Shown: positions 12,664-26,773 of the stretch, in pieces
How positions within the stretch are numbered: position 1 is the stretch's first letter
How the letters are laid out: the number at the start of each line of letters is the position of its first letter
Program-made: the position numbers and the translations under genes
Notes under the pieces: generated by a model
What the model saw: the letters and a program-made list of their open reading frames with translations, nothing else
Databases searched by the model: none
Told to the model about the DNA's origin: nothing
Assembly (NCBI GenBank): GCA_032718565.1
Contig: JAVGVS010000790.1
Coordinates: 35,001 to 99,000, forward strand
Length of the DNA stretch: 64,000 bases
Reading direction: 5' to 3'
From: Distichodus sexfasciatus
Taxonomy: Eukaryota; Chordata; Actinopteri; Characiformes; Distichodontidae

Positions 12664-14890
12664 TTTTAAAAAAGTAAGCTTGAACTAGTAAGAGAAAACT
12701 ACCATGTTTTCCTGGAAAACAAAAGGTGCACCAGGTTAGTCACATCAGTGTATAAGTTGCATTTTTGTTATTAAACTACTAGTCAGAAAAAGCAAAAATG
12801 CCAAAACATAAAATAAATATTTATAATGTTTGTAAATGTGTATTTTAATTCTACAAATTTAATGGTATTCAGAACAGAAGAAGACTTAAAAAAGACATTA
12901 ACATCTTGGATGGCAACGGGGTGAGTACATTATCTGTACATTTTTATTCACAAGTGAACTAATCCTTTATGTTTGATTAACATTAAGACACAGCACAGCA
13001 GCAAGCGTATTAGACAGTAGTGAGGTAGATCCGGACCATGTTACTGACTCTGATCTTTGAATCTTATTTCATCCGACTGAATAAATATTTTTTTCAAGTA
13101 AATTCTTTCATTTCATGAAATTGAAATTATTAAAAGGTATTAAATGATGAATGAAGTTTATGCAGGTTTGAATGACGCAGGAACGAGTAATTATTGTCAG
13201 AAGTTTAATTTTTGGATGAACTAACCCTTAAATGTTACATGTTAAATAGCCAAATTCCACAACACATCTATGCCTGCTTTCTAACAAATGCTGCGTTCCG
13301 CCATATAAATGATACGTAATTTGAGATTATCATCTCATTTCTTTATCAGCGATAAGGCTGGCTGTTAGTCAAAGAGGAGCGACTCAATCAATCGGAGTGA
13401 ACTAACGTTAGGCCTAATCATTTCTCTTTCGGTATGGGCGTCTGTAAAAATACATTTACATCACCTCGGTGATAAAAACGCGTGAATTCGGATGGCTTGT
13501 TGTGCTGAATAAATTTTTCTCTTGATAAAAGAAATTTCATTATGTCGTTACATACCTTGATCATTCAAATGTGTCAAGTACACCTGTATATTTACATACC
13601 GCAATGATATCAAATAAACAGCAAAATCTCTAACATTGGCAAGTTATCGTTGTCATGATATCATCACACTAACTACCTACCCAAATTCTTAATAATATGC
13701 ATTATAACAATTATCTACGCTCATCTCTACTTCGCCTCATGAAATGGCAGCGAAGAGTCCTAATGAAATTAACATCGTGGAAAACTCAGGATACCAATCT
13801 AAATGTATATATTGCAGACGATTGTCATCTACAATATACCATACATTTAGATTGGGATCAGACAACAACGAAGTAATGAAGATATTTTTCAAAAGCAACA
13901 GGACCTACCATCAAGTGATCGAACCACCGCGAACCCACACAAAATGGCGCCAAGTTTTTAGTGTCTGAGATTTTCCAGAGATTTGATTGTCATTAGTGGA
14001 GCTTATCCTGGATATCGCGTGGAGTGGATTATTATTTCATTTTATTTATTTAAAGGATAAATGCCTAAACTGTTGTTTGTCGTTTCGTAACAGTTTACAG
14101 TGTATTTTTTTATATATATAATCTTCATTTTGTGCGAAATCGTCCATTTTCGTGTAATTTGACCCGTCATACCGTAGCAACAACGATTGACGGGCAATCT
14201 GAACACTTGACTCATGTTCTGTCCAGTAAGTAATCAGACAGGAGGAGATAGATTCCTTGATTGGATTTAGAAGCTTGAAAAATTATGTGTATTGGCGTCT
14301 TTCTTGATTTAATAAAATACGATCTGATGTCGTTCATGTTTTTAATTAAATTAAATAAATTAGAAAAGAGCGATCGGTTCAGTTTAGAAAATGTTAAATA
14401 TTTCCTGTGTTTTATTTTTGGAAATGAAAAAATGAAAAAAGTTTGAACAATATAAATAAAATATTGGTTTATTATTTAAAGAGAACCTTAGGTTTTCCAA
14501 CATTTTTTGGTTGCATTAGAGCAATTTCTGAGACTTAAATGAGTACTGTATGGTTTGCCCAGTTTACCTGTAATGAAAACCCTCTAACTAAAATAAACGA
14601 TATATTTAGCTGACAAAATATAAAACAGTAGCAAACCATGTAATCAATAAAACTAAACATCATATCTCTAAAATAAACCTCCCCAGACTTACGGCTTCTT
14701 ATGATGTGTGCTCTCAGTCGAGATTTGGTTGATTTTTGTGCGCATGGCCATTCACAAATGGTAATCAAATTAAAACAATTTGAATATAAAAAAAATTACT
14801 TTTATCATTATTATTGTTGTTATACTATTTTTTTTATAAATATTTTAATGAGTAGTAATTCCAATATTATGTCCTATTAAATTATTAAAA
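12664..14890. other. Intergenic, no gene seen (mirrored)
   Basis: Inverted partner of 10,200-12,430. Short open frames such as 13,744-13,968 are absent from the partner arm and look accidental. A small local inverted repeat (words around 13,795 and 13,845 read as complements) is also present. Confidence 0.6.
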
Positions 14891-14897
14891 GCATATG

Positions 14898-15845
14898 CAG
14901 TGGGGAAAATAGTTATTTGATCCCCTGCTGATTTTGTGCATTTGCCCACTGAAAAAGAAATAATCAGTGTATAATTTTAATGGTAGGTTTATTTGAACAG
15001 TGAGAGACAGAATAACAACAAAAAATCGAAAAACACATTTTAAAAAGTTATAAAATTGATTTGCATTTTAATGAGTGAAATAAGTATTTGATCCCCTGTC
15101 AATCAGCAAGATTTCTGGCTCCCAGGTGTCTTTTATACGGAGTATTGAGCTGAAGTTAGGGCACTCTTTTAAAAGGAGTGCTCCTAATCTCAATTTATTC
15201 TCTGTATGCAATACACCACTGTCACAGTAACAATCAATCAATTAGATTCCAATCACCACCATGTCCAGGGCCAAGAGCTTGTCCCAGGATGTCAGGAGAC
15301 AGATTGTGAACTATACAAGGCTGGAACGGGCAACAAGACCATTACCAAGCAGCTTGGTGAGAAGGTGACAACAGTTGGTGCAATTATTCACAAATGGAAG
15401 AAACACTAAATAACTGTCAATCTCCCTCGGTCTGGGGCTTCATGCGAGATCTCACCTCGTGGAGTTTCAATGATCATGAGAATGGTGAGGAATCAGCCCG
15501 TGAACTACACAGGAGGATCTTATCAATGATCTCCAAGGCAGCTGGGAACCATAGTCTCAAGAAAACAATTGGAAACACACTACTCTGTGAAGGACTGAAT
15601 TCCTGCAAAGTCCCCCTGCTCAAAGCACATGTACAGGCCGTCTGGGTTTCACCAATGAATATCTGAATGATTCAGAGGAGAACTGGGTGAAAGTGTTTGT
15701 GGTCAGATGAGACCAAATCCAGCTCTTTAGCATCAACTCAACTCGGGAGGGAGGAATCACGCTACCAGCCCCGACAATACCATCCCACCATCAAACATGG
15801 AGCCAAACATACAAAATCAGCAGGGGATCAAATAATTAACTTTAA
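14898..15845 (+). mobile_element. Internally deleted Tc1-like transposon (right arm)
   Basis: Begins CAGTGGGGAAAATAGTTATT at 14,898, with a second internal copy of TATTTGATCCCCTG near 15,088. Transposase starts at 15,261 (MSRAKSLSQDVRRQIV), then in shifted frames KTITKQLGEKVTTVGAIIHK and WKKH (N-terminal DNA-binding region), NCQSPSVWGFMRD, then WSDETK and TIKHGA. The sequence then passes straight into the closing terminal repeat near 15,820. The DDE catalytic part beyond TIKHG is missing, exactly as in the left-arm copy. Several frameshifts. Confidence 0.85.
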
Positions 15846-16089
15846 TTTTCTTTTTAGCACTTGCAAATGTAATTTTTCTTTTGTATCCTTCCCACTACAC
15901 CCTTTTGTGATAATATAATACATCTGTACACTTTAAATTATATTTCTAATTATAACTTTCTGTCAGGTCCCCAAGCAGATTTTTATCAGCTTATTTGTGA
16001 AACTTAACAAATGTTATGAATGTTTCTCTCAACATGAGGTGAAGAATAGAATGTTCATAAATTCCAAGTATAACATGGATGTTCCATAA

Positions 16090-17140
16090 ATGTTTTCATG
16101 ATAACGTTATAGAAACATTCAAATAATATAACATTATAAGGACATTCTCTGAGAATGTTGTTTCCATCAACATTATAAGAACGTTCAGTACAAATAACAT
16201 CCTAAAAGATGTTTTTTAACATTATTCTAGAACGTTTTTCTATCAACGATATAAGAACATTCATCAGAAATTACAACTAATGTTCTACAGACATTTGCAA
16301 GAATGTTGTTTAAGAACATTTTTCTACCAACATTATAAAGAGCATTCACTGTCAAAAATACAAATAACGTCTAAAAGGCGTTCCAAAACGTTGTTCAAGA
16401 GCGTTTTCAACGTACCTAAATTGTTCAAGTACAAATACGCGTCCTAAAGGCGTTCCAAAAGAAAGGGTGTTCTAAACGTTTCTATCAACATTATAAGAAC
16501 ATTCATCAAGTACAACCCCATGTTCTCACAGGCGTTGCAGAATGTTGTTTTAGAAGCATTTCTACCAACATTATAAGAACATTCATCGAAATTTAAATAA
16601 AATCCTAAAGACATTTCCGGAACGTTGTTCGAACGTTTTCTACCAACATTATAAGAACTTACATTCATCAAGTACAAAATAAACGTCCTAAAAGGCGTTG
16701 CAAAACGTTGTTCTAAGAGCGTTTTCTATCTAACATTACTGGGCATTCATCAAGTACAACTAATGTTCACAGGCGTTGCAGGGCTATTTGTTTTAAAACG
16801 TTTTCCAACATTACCAGAACATTTCAAATTACAAATAACGTCAAAAGACGTTCCAAGAACGTTGTTCTAGAGAAGTTTTTTCTATCTACATTATAAGAAC
16901 GGCATTCATCAAGTACAATGTTCTAAAAGGCGTTTTCCAAGAATGTTGTTTTAAGACGTTTCTACCAACATTAGTTAGTGAATGTATTTCTGAGAAGCGT
17001 TCCTGTTAAGCTGAGTAAATATGGGGTCAAATGTACTTCAGTAAAAGTAAAATTACCTATTTCAAACTTCTTAAAATTACAATTACTCTACTAAACATAC
17101 TCCAATTACAGTAGGGTGGTAAATGTAGTCGTTACTTTCC
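16090..17140. repeat. AACGTTCTT-type tandem minisatellite (right arm)
   Basis: Inverted partner of 7,930-9,060: repeated ACATTATAAGAACATTCATC, AAGTACAAATAACGTCC and GTTGTTCTAAGAACGTTTT words in a roughly 75-80 bp unit. Several units carry odd GGCGTT or AGCGTT variants where ACGTT is expected. Confidence 0.7.
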
Positions 17141-17149
17141 TCTGGTCTA

Positions 17150-18600
17150 GCAAATTGTTGATTTATAAATAAAAGTCGTTAAACTGCTGGTTATAGTTCA
17201 TCCACGGGGCTTTTAGTGGTTTTACTATTCCCAAGTATGTATTCACATATTAACATGAAGTTCAAAACATAAAACTGTTTTGTAATGTGTGTACTTTTGT
17301 TTGGGTCAAATTAATGGGGTGTGGGTGGATGTCTCACCATCTGGTGGAGAAACTGCATAGTTTCTGGAAAGTGTTAAATGGGATGGGATTTCCGGCTTAT
17401 TTTTTTTCATCCCATCTCTCATCATAACAAGGGAACATGTTGTGTGTTTGGTGTAGCTCCTCTATCTTTCCTTATACGTGCAGATGAGGCAGTTCTTATT
17501 TTTGTGTGCGTATGGTTATTTAAGTTACCACTGAAACCAAAGTTCCATGTTCTTCACGTGAACCTGTACTTACTAGCATCACAAATCAGTTCTGAACACG
17601 GAAGGGCCGAGACAATATTTTATTCTCAATGGAGATTTGAAAGGAGGATGACACTTCTGTGAAAATTAACGTGTTCAAATGCAAAAGAATTAAGCTATTT
17701 GCACTCAGTCTATGATCAAAGTAAAATAAGGTTAAAAAGCTTTAGTCGCGATCTGTGAAAAATCACTCGGCATTGAGATCATAGAAATAACTGGCACATT
17801 CTCTGGATTTATAATTGTAGGAATATTATTAATGTTAAATAATTCAACCAAACATACATGTTCAATAACCAGATTATCCCTCTTTGCTGCTTTTAGGCGT
17901 GAGACATGGGAAACCAGGGTTTGCCAGATCTACGAAGCGACCAGCCAAACTCAACGTAAAACCCATACCTCAATAAAACGGCCAAATCTCCACCCTAGCA
18001 AAAAACTTGTACACGAGCGTAAAGTATAGACACTTAGCCTGATAAAGAGAGCATGACATTATAAACAGTTTTATAAAAATAAACACGAAAAAATGCACAA
18101 ACAAGCACCTTGTCGGCAAAAAATTAGAACTATTTAATTCAGTCATGCAGTTTTTTATAGAGCGGATCTTACCTTTTGAGTTTATTACTCTTTTCTTGAG
18201 CGAAAGAATGTTTGAACACTAATAACGCCTTGCAGATCCGCGAAAACTTGACTGAAACTGGCCATGGGAGGAATCAAATCCCCAACAATTGCTGAGAGTT
18301 TGGCTGATGTCACCGTACCTGCTCAGGCCAGAGCGCATCCGCGAGGCTTGAGGAAGGCGGCAGACCCATTCGATTTCTCGTGTCATCCCTTTAGCATCAC
18401 TTGCGAAAGTGTTAGGAGCTCAAAGAAGCAATCTCTGCTTTTAAGTCAAGGCTTAAAAGACTTACCTGTTTGAGTCGATCTTTTTTGGTTATTAAAATCC
18501 CTTTTTCTTGGTTAGAGGCAGAATCCTTGGTCATTGGTCATTTGAATTAAAAAGGGTGAAAGGGGGGATTGGTGCTGTCATCCTAATCTTGCTGATCCTC
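17150..18600. other. Intergenic, no gene seen (mirrored)
   Basis: Partner of 6,521-7,929. No conserved reading frame. Confidence 0.5.
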
Positions 18601-19390
18601 AAGTTTGCAGGCGGTGGTTTAATTGGCAATGCAAAGACCCTGAAACCCACCATGTCTGTCTTTACCTTCCTCCCTTCTTAGCTAGGCTGCCATGAATTAC
18701 TCCTAGCATTGCCGGAGGTTAGGTTAGGGCATAACCCTCCTCTCTCTTCTTCTTTTCGAGCTAGTCGGGATGGGCTTGGCTGACCGAACCCTCACGGGAC
18801 TCTATGTTGGGTGCGAGCTGACACACAATATCTAGACCTACCAAGCTGGCTGATCAGCTGAACTCTGGGAGTCCCGGAGACGTCCTGAGCCCAGCCTTGA
18901 CCTTGTCAACCCTCCCGAGCTGATCTGACCCACACAGACCCCGCACCAGGACTCCCTGGGGACGCTCATCATGAAACAAACTGGGATTGGACCCTGCATC
19001 ATGGACGTCCTACTGACTTGGCAACAATACTGAACTAATTTCAACAATATTTGCTGAGAGGGTCACTGCAAGTGGCTCAGCAACAACCTGGGATTGGCGT
19101 CCCTTGGACTATTTTGTATCTTTGCTTCTTTAAATAACTAACAACTCATCTTGATCTATTGCTTGTTGTACATTAAATGTTTATGCGCCCGTTGCCCAGG
19201 AGGATGGGGTCCCTCTCTGAGTCTTGTTTCCTCTCAAGGTTTCTTCCTACTAGAGGGAGTTTTTCCTTGCCACTGTTGCCTCAGGCTTGCTGGTTGGGGG
19301 GTTTAGGCCGGTTATATGTAAAGTGCTTTGTGACAATGACTGTTGTTAAGAGCGCTTCATATAAATAAATTTGAATTGTATTGGAATTAG
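18600..19390. repeat. Teleost interspersed repeat (right copy)
   Basis: Inverted partner of 5,740-6,520, ending with AGCGCTTCATATAAATAAAT near 19,350. The core GTTTCTTCCTACTAGAGG matches the left copy with only a few differences. Confidence 0.65.
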
Positions 19391-20320
19391 TTCTAACTAG
19401 GCACCGATGTTGTACATGTAGCTAGAAAAAGACCAATTTATAGTCAATTCACTGGAATGTCGGGAACATTAACTGTAAGGTCCTTTTAGAGTCAGTGTGT
19501 ACCACTTTTTCAGGTGCTTAACACAGAAAAAGTTACAAGAAAATCTGCAGCGTACTTTAACTTTGACGCAAGAGCTTGGTTCTCCTTCTTTTGGCTCCAT
19601 TTGACCTCAGCAATGCAGATAAAAAACTAGATTAAAAAGCAATTTTACTGGAAACAGACCCCAACTCCAGACCATTTATGCAAAAGCAAAAGCACAATGA
19701 AATGGAGATTTATTTTGTATGAGGGCTGAAGCGCCCTAGTTCACCTGAAGCGATGCTGCAGTGGTGCTGTGTGGCTGCATACATGCTGCTGTTGGATCCA
19801 GTTTTAACTGTAAGCGGCACAGTTTTTAATGATCTAAGAGCTCAACATAAACACATTTAATTCCAACAAAGTTGAACCAAGACCTAGTTTTACTGATTCT
19901 CTTCAATCAACCTCCAGCACTACCACCACTGGACCCCTGAGCTAGAACCTTAACCCCAAGACTGTCCTGGAACAGATGATGCTTAGCCAATTTTTTGGAG
20001 GTAAGCTCTTATGACCAGCAAGTGATGCTAGTCAGCAGTTGAACATGTTTAAAGCACAACAAGCGTCATTATTTAGCATATTGAGAAATAAAGGGAATCT
20101 TCCCAAATAAAAGTGCTCAGGAACAACAAATGGAGAAATCGGTTGATATTTTAAATTGTGATTGTGCTGTTAGTAGAATCAGAATGTTGTGTTCATCAGT
20201 AAATATCAGGTACAGATTTATTGTTCCATGTCCATAACCATGAGTCTTTTAAACACAGTTATCATTTGCAGTTACACAAAGATGTCTGATGTACCAACAC
20301 CCTCTTCCAAAAAATTTCTC
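19391..20320. other. Intergenic, no gene seen (mirrored)
   Basis: Partner of 4,831-5,739. Contains a SINE-like fragment near 19,900. No coding sequence is visible. Confidence 0.5.
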
Positions 20321-20325
20321 AACAC

Positions 20326-20331
20326 TTTATT
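20326..20331 (-). terminator. Polyadenylation signal of the NLR gene
   Basis: AATAAA on the minus strand, downstream of the last LRR exon (20,967-21,143). Between them a likely terminal exon follows TTCTACAG read on minus near 20,495. The same signal is present at the mirror position 4,812-4,817. Confidence 0.45.
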
Positions 20332-20966
20332 ACATTAAAACAACAGAAACAATCATTATAAAGGAATGTACAAATGACATTACCCACAATGCAACACTAT
20401 GTGTATCAATCACACACACACACACACGCACACACAGGTCAACAGAACACTCTCATCTTTTCCTCCCTGAATGTTTGATGGTTGATGCTGTAGAACAGAG
20501 AATCAGACAGAATGATCAGACATGAACTTATCACCAGTCAGACATCAAGTTTCCACAGTTTGAACAACATGATCACACATGCAGGAGATTTCTGTTGAAC
20601 ACACACACACACACCAAAAAAAGTAAATACGCACACACTAAACATGCACACACACTTACACACACATAACAAAAACACCACCACACAAATACACAAGCAA
20701 ACATACAGACACACACAAAAATGCTATACACACACACAAACAAATGCACACACTCTCACTCACACTCTCTCTCTCTCTCTATCACACACACAAACACACA
20801 ATCACAATATCAAGAACAACACACAAATACACTCACACTCTCACAACACACACACACAGATGTTCCTAAGCACATAGACTCTCTCTCTCACACACACACA
20901 CACGTCATCTGTCTCACACATATACATGACCACACAGTGTGTGTAGACAGTACATGAATAACTCAC

Positions 20967-21143
20967 TGCAGTGTCTCCAGTGTACAGTGTGGATTCTCCA
21001 GTAGAACAGAGAGCTGCTTCACTCCTGAATCTCCTACATCATTGTTGTTCAGCTGCAGTTCTCTCAGGTGTGATGAGGGGTTTGATATCAGAGCTGAAGC
21101 CAGAGCAGCACAACCTTCACCTGTAATACTGCACTCACACAAC
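20967..21143 (-). CDS. NLR LRR exon 11 (last recognised, intact)
   Basis: Full 177-nt LRR exon with acceptor CTGCAG and donor GTGAGT. Reads LCECSITGEGCAALASALIS, then NPSSHLRELQLNNNDVGDSG, then VKQLSVLLENPHCTLETLQ. Open throughout, unlike its mirror copy at 4,040-4,215. Confidence 0.8.
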
Positions 21144-21939
21144 CTGCAGAGAGAAGGAGGTAAAACTCATCACACTTACACATCTACACACACACATCTA
21201 TACACACACATGCACATCTACACACACACACACATCTACACACACACACATCTATACACATACACATCTCACACACACATTTATCTACTCTACCTATACA
21301 CATCTACACACACACACATCTACACACTCACACACACACACATACACGCACATCCACACACGCACACACACACACGCACACACACACATCTATAGACACA
21401 TACACACACACACATCTATACACACACATGCACACATCTACACACACACACATCTACACACACACTCTCACACACATGCATGCACACACACACAAAACAA
21501 AAACAAATATACCTCTTTCCACACACACATACTACATTGATTTGGAGTATTTGCTTTGATTATGGTTATCATTATCTTATTACATAATGTTGATCATGAA
21601 ATGTAATCATGTGTGCAAGCTTAGACACCCCTTCTCTCTTTTTTGGTTAACATGATGGATAAACATATTACTACTGATATAGTTACACTAAACATATTCA
21701 TACTCAACATTATTTAAAATTAGACATTATTACTGGCCCTCAACACACTCACACACACACACTTGCTCCTAATTTGGGCGCCTTGAGCTTAGAAGTTTGG
21801 TAAAAACACTTGCTCGATAATGCACAAGCATCGCACACACACATTCATACAGTAGCTGTTTGAAGTAGGAGAAAGATCTCATTAAGAGATCTGCACTGAA
21901 GACACACACACACACACATATCTACACACACACACAGAC

Positions 21940-21977
<38 letters not shown>

Positions 21978-22039
21978 CTACACACACACACACACATACA
22001 CACACATATCTACACACACACACACACACATACACACAC

Positions 22040-22092
<53 letters not shown>

Positions 22093-22173
22093 TATCTACA
22101 CACACACACACACACACATATCTACACACACACACACACATATACACACACAGAGACATATCTACACACACAC

Positions 22174-22210
<37 letters not shown>

Positions 22211-23960
22211 TATCTACACACACACACACACACATATCTACACACACACATATCTACACAAACAAACACACACACACACATATCTACACACACACACACA
22301 AAACACATCTACACACACACAGACACACACACAACACACACATACGCACACACACACGCACACACACACACACACAACACACACACACATGCGCACACAC
22401 ACATCACACGGAACACACACAGTCTCTCTCTCTCCCACACACACACACACACAGACACATCTACACACTCACGCTGCTCACACACACCCTACACACACAC
22501 ACACACAGACACACCTACACACACACACACACACACACACACCTTTTAAACTGCTTTTACACATCTACACACAGACACACACAGTCTCTCTCACACACAC
22601 AACACACAAACATGCGCACACACACATCTACACACAGACACACACACTCAGACACACAAGACACACACTCAGACACAGACACACACATACCCGTCATGCA
22701 GCATCACTCTCACACTCATACACATATCTACATATACACAGTGTGTGTGAACAGTACATGAGTAACTCACTGCAGTGTCTCCAGTGTACAGTGTGGATTC
22801 TCCAGTAGAACAGAGCTGCTTCACTCCTGAATCTCCTACATCATTGTTCAACTGCAGTTCTCTCAGGTGTGATGAGGGGTTTGATATCAGAGCTGAAGCC
22901 AGAGCAGCACAACCTTCACCTGTAATACTGCACCAAGACAACCTGCAGAAAGGAAATTAAAACCATCACGCCACATCTACACACACATCTACACACACAC
23001 ACACACAGACAAACACACATCTATACACACACACACACACACACACATCTACACACATCTACACACATACACACACACACACACACACAATTTCAAACAC
23101 ACATCTATACACACACAGTCTTGTATTACTATCTTTGTGAGGTCTTTCCACAGACTCCCATAATGACTAAAGTACATAATTTTACACACACACTTCCCTA
23201 AACCTAAACACTTAACATAAATAACCAAAAGCACATCTTTTACCTCTTTTAGTTTCTCCAAATAAAACAAGCACATTTTCTGCCATTTTCTCCTCATAGG
23301 GGACCTCTTAAATGTCCCCACAAAGCCCAAGAAAACAGATAAAAGTGATTTTAGGGGACAACAGGTCCCCAAAATGCGATAAATACATGAAGACACACAC
23401 ACACACACACAAACATCCACACACACACACACATACACACATCTACACACACACACACACACACATCTATACACACACACACATCTACACACACACACAC
23501 ATCTACACACACACACACACATCTACACACACACACACACACACACACATCTACACACACACACCACGTCATGCAGCATCACTCTCACACTCATACACAT
23601 ATCTACATATACACAGTGTGTGTGAACAGTACATAAGGTAACTCACTGCAGTGTCTCCAGTGTACAGAGTCACTTGGGATTCTCCAATCCAGAACAGAGA
23701 GCTGCTTCACTCCTGAATCTCCTGCATCTCATTGTAGTTCAGCTTCAGTTCTCTCCAGGTGTGATGGGGGTTTTGATATCAGAGCTGAGCAGAGCAGCAC
23801 AACCTTCACCTGTAATACTGCAGTCACACAACCTGCAGAAGGAGAAAAACTCCTCACACTTACACATCCACACACACACACACATCTACACACACATCTA
23901 CACACACACACACCTACACACACATCTACATACAAAGGCACACACACACACATCTACACA

Positions 23961-23992
<32 letters not shown>

Positions 23993-24489
23993 TCTACACA
24001 CACACACACTTTACATCATGCAGCATCACTCTCACACTCCTTTACATATCTACATATACACAGTGTGTGTAGACAGTACAGAGTAACTCACACAGTGTCT
24101 CCAGTGTACAGTGTGGATTCTCCAGTAGAACAGAGAGCTGCTTCACTCCTGAATCTCCTACATGATTGTTGTTCAGCTGCAGTTCTCTCAGGTGTGATGA
24201 GGGGTTTGATATCAGAGCTGAAGCCAGAGCAGCACAACCTTCACCTGTATGTGTAACACAGAAGGAGGTAAACTCATCACACTTACACATCTACACACAC
24301 ACACACACATCTACACACACACACATCTACACACACACACACACATCTACACACAAACATCTACACACACACACACACATCTACACACACACACACACAT
24401 CTCACACACACACACACACACACACATCTATACACAACACACACACTCTCTCTCTCTCTCTCACACACACACCTACACACAAAACATAC

Positions 24490-24529
<40 letters not shown>

Positions 24530-24894
24530 CACACACACACACACAACACACAAACATCGCACACACACATGGGTCCTCTCTCACACACACACAACACACA
24601 AACATGCTTTACACACATCTACACACACACACACACACATCTACACACACACACACACACCTCAGACACAGACACACACACATCTACACACACACACATC
24701 TACACACACACACACACTCAGACACACACACACACAAAAACATCGCACACACACATCTACACAGACACACACACATCTACAGACACACACACTCAGACAC
24801 AGACACACACACATCTACATCTTTGCTCATCTACACACACAGTCTCTCTCACACACACACACACACAGACACATCTACATCGCCTTTTACCTCA

Positions 24895-24928
<34 letters not shown>

Positions 24929-24965
24929 CAACACACACACCATAAATGGTATACACTAACACTCA

Positions 24966-25023
<58 letters not shown>

Positions 25024-25833
25024 ATCTACACATACACACACACACACACACACATCTACACATCTACACACACACCACAAACTCACATACAATCCTCACA
25101 AACACTCACAACAACAAACATACACACATCTACACACACACAACAACACACACACAACAACACACACACACACACACACACACAACAACACACTCACACA
25201 CACACACATATCTACACACACACACACACACAAACTCACATACAATCTCACAAACACACAACAAACATACACATACACATCCCACACAAAACAACACACA
25301 CACATCTACACACACACACACACACACACACATATCTACACACACACACACAAACTCACATACAATCTCATAAACACAACAACAAACATACACATACACA
25401 ACAACATACTCACACATACACACACACAGAGACACACACGCACACACACACACACACACGTACACACACACACATCTACACACACACAAACTCACATACA
25501 ATCTCACAAACACTCACAACAACAAACATACACATACACATCTACACACACACAACACCACAAACAGACACACACACAACAACACTCACACATACACACA
25601 CACACACACAACACACTCAAACACACAAACACTCACACACACACTCACTCACACGCACACACACACACACACAAACTCACAAACACACTCACAACAACAG
25701 ACATACACACACACATCTACACACACACACACACACATACACACACACACATACACACACACACAACAACACACACACAGTACACAACAACACACATGCA
25801 CACACACAGAGAGACACATGCACACACACACAC

Positions 25834-25864
<31 letters not shown>

Positions 25865-25953
25865 TCTACACACACACAAACTCACACATACAATCTCACA
25901 CAAACTTACAACCAACAAACATACACATACATCTACACACACAACACACACAC

Positions 25954-25987
<34 letters not shown>

Positions 25988-26397
25988 CTACACAAACACA
26001 CACACAAATATATACACACACACACACACAGCATGTGCACAGTGATGATGATGATGATGATGATCTGACCTCAGTGTCTCCAGTGTACAGTGTGGATTCT
26101 CCAGTAGAACAGAGGCACCAACCACTCCTGGATCTCCTACATCATTGCTGGTTAAGCTGCAGTTCCTCTCAGGTGTGATAGGGGTTTGATATCAGGCTAG
26201 TAGAGCAGCACAGCTTAGCCACCTGTAATACTGCACCACCGCAACCTGCAGAGAGAAGGAGGTAAAACTCATCACACTTACACACTTACGCACACACACA
26301 TCTATACACACACGCGCACACACATCCCTTTACACATGCACATCTACACACACTCACACACACATCTACACACACACACATCCACACTGCAGCACAC

Positions 26398-26428
<31 letters not shown>

Positions 26429-26742
26429 TCTACACACACACACACACACACATACACATCTACACACACACATCTACACACATCTACACACACACACATC
26501 TACACACACACACACACACACACATCTACACACACACACACACACACACAATCTACACACACACACACATCTACACACACACACACATCTACACACACAC
26601 ATCTACACACACACACACACACAAACACACACATACACACACACACACATACACACACACACGTACACACAAACACATCTACACACACACATCTGCACAC
26701 ACACACGTACACACAAACACACCTACACACACACACACACAC

Positions 26743-26773
<31 letters not shown>

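Larger units (their letters stand above)
12654..25100. repeat. Right arm of giant inverted repeat
   Basis: Inverted partner of 1-12,430. The right arm runs without a break into the minus-strand NLR gene upstream (27-39 kb), so it looks like the original copy and the left arm like the derived one. Its LRR exon at 20,967-21,143 is a full 177 nt and open, whereas the left-arm partner has lost a base. Other right-arm exons are also damaged. The mirror of the window start falls near 25,100; whether symmetry continues further cannot be tested here. Confidence 0.9.

Noticed and set aside
16444..16677. 77-codon frame with repeated NVGRK-like peptides
   Set aside because: Translation of the AACGTTCTT tandem array; no equivalent frame in the partner arm.
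20280..24260. B30.2/SPRY exon at the 3' end of the NLR gene
   Set aside because: Many fish NLRs end with one, so it was looked for, but no SPRY motif was seen between the last LRR exon and the poly(A) signal in either arm.
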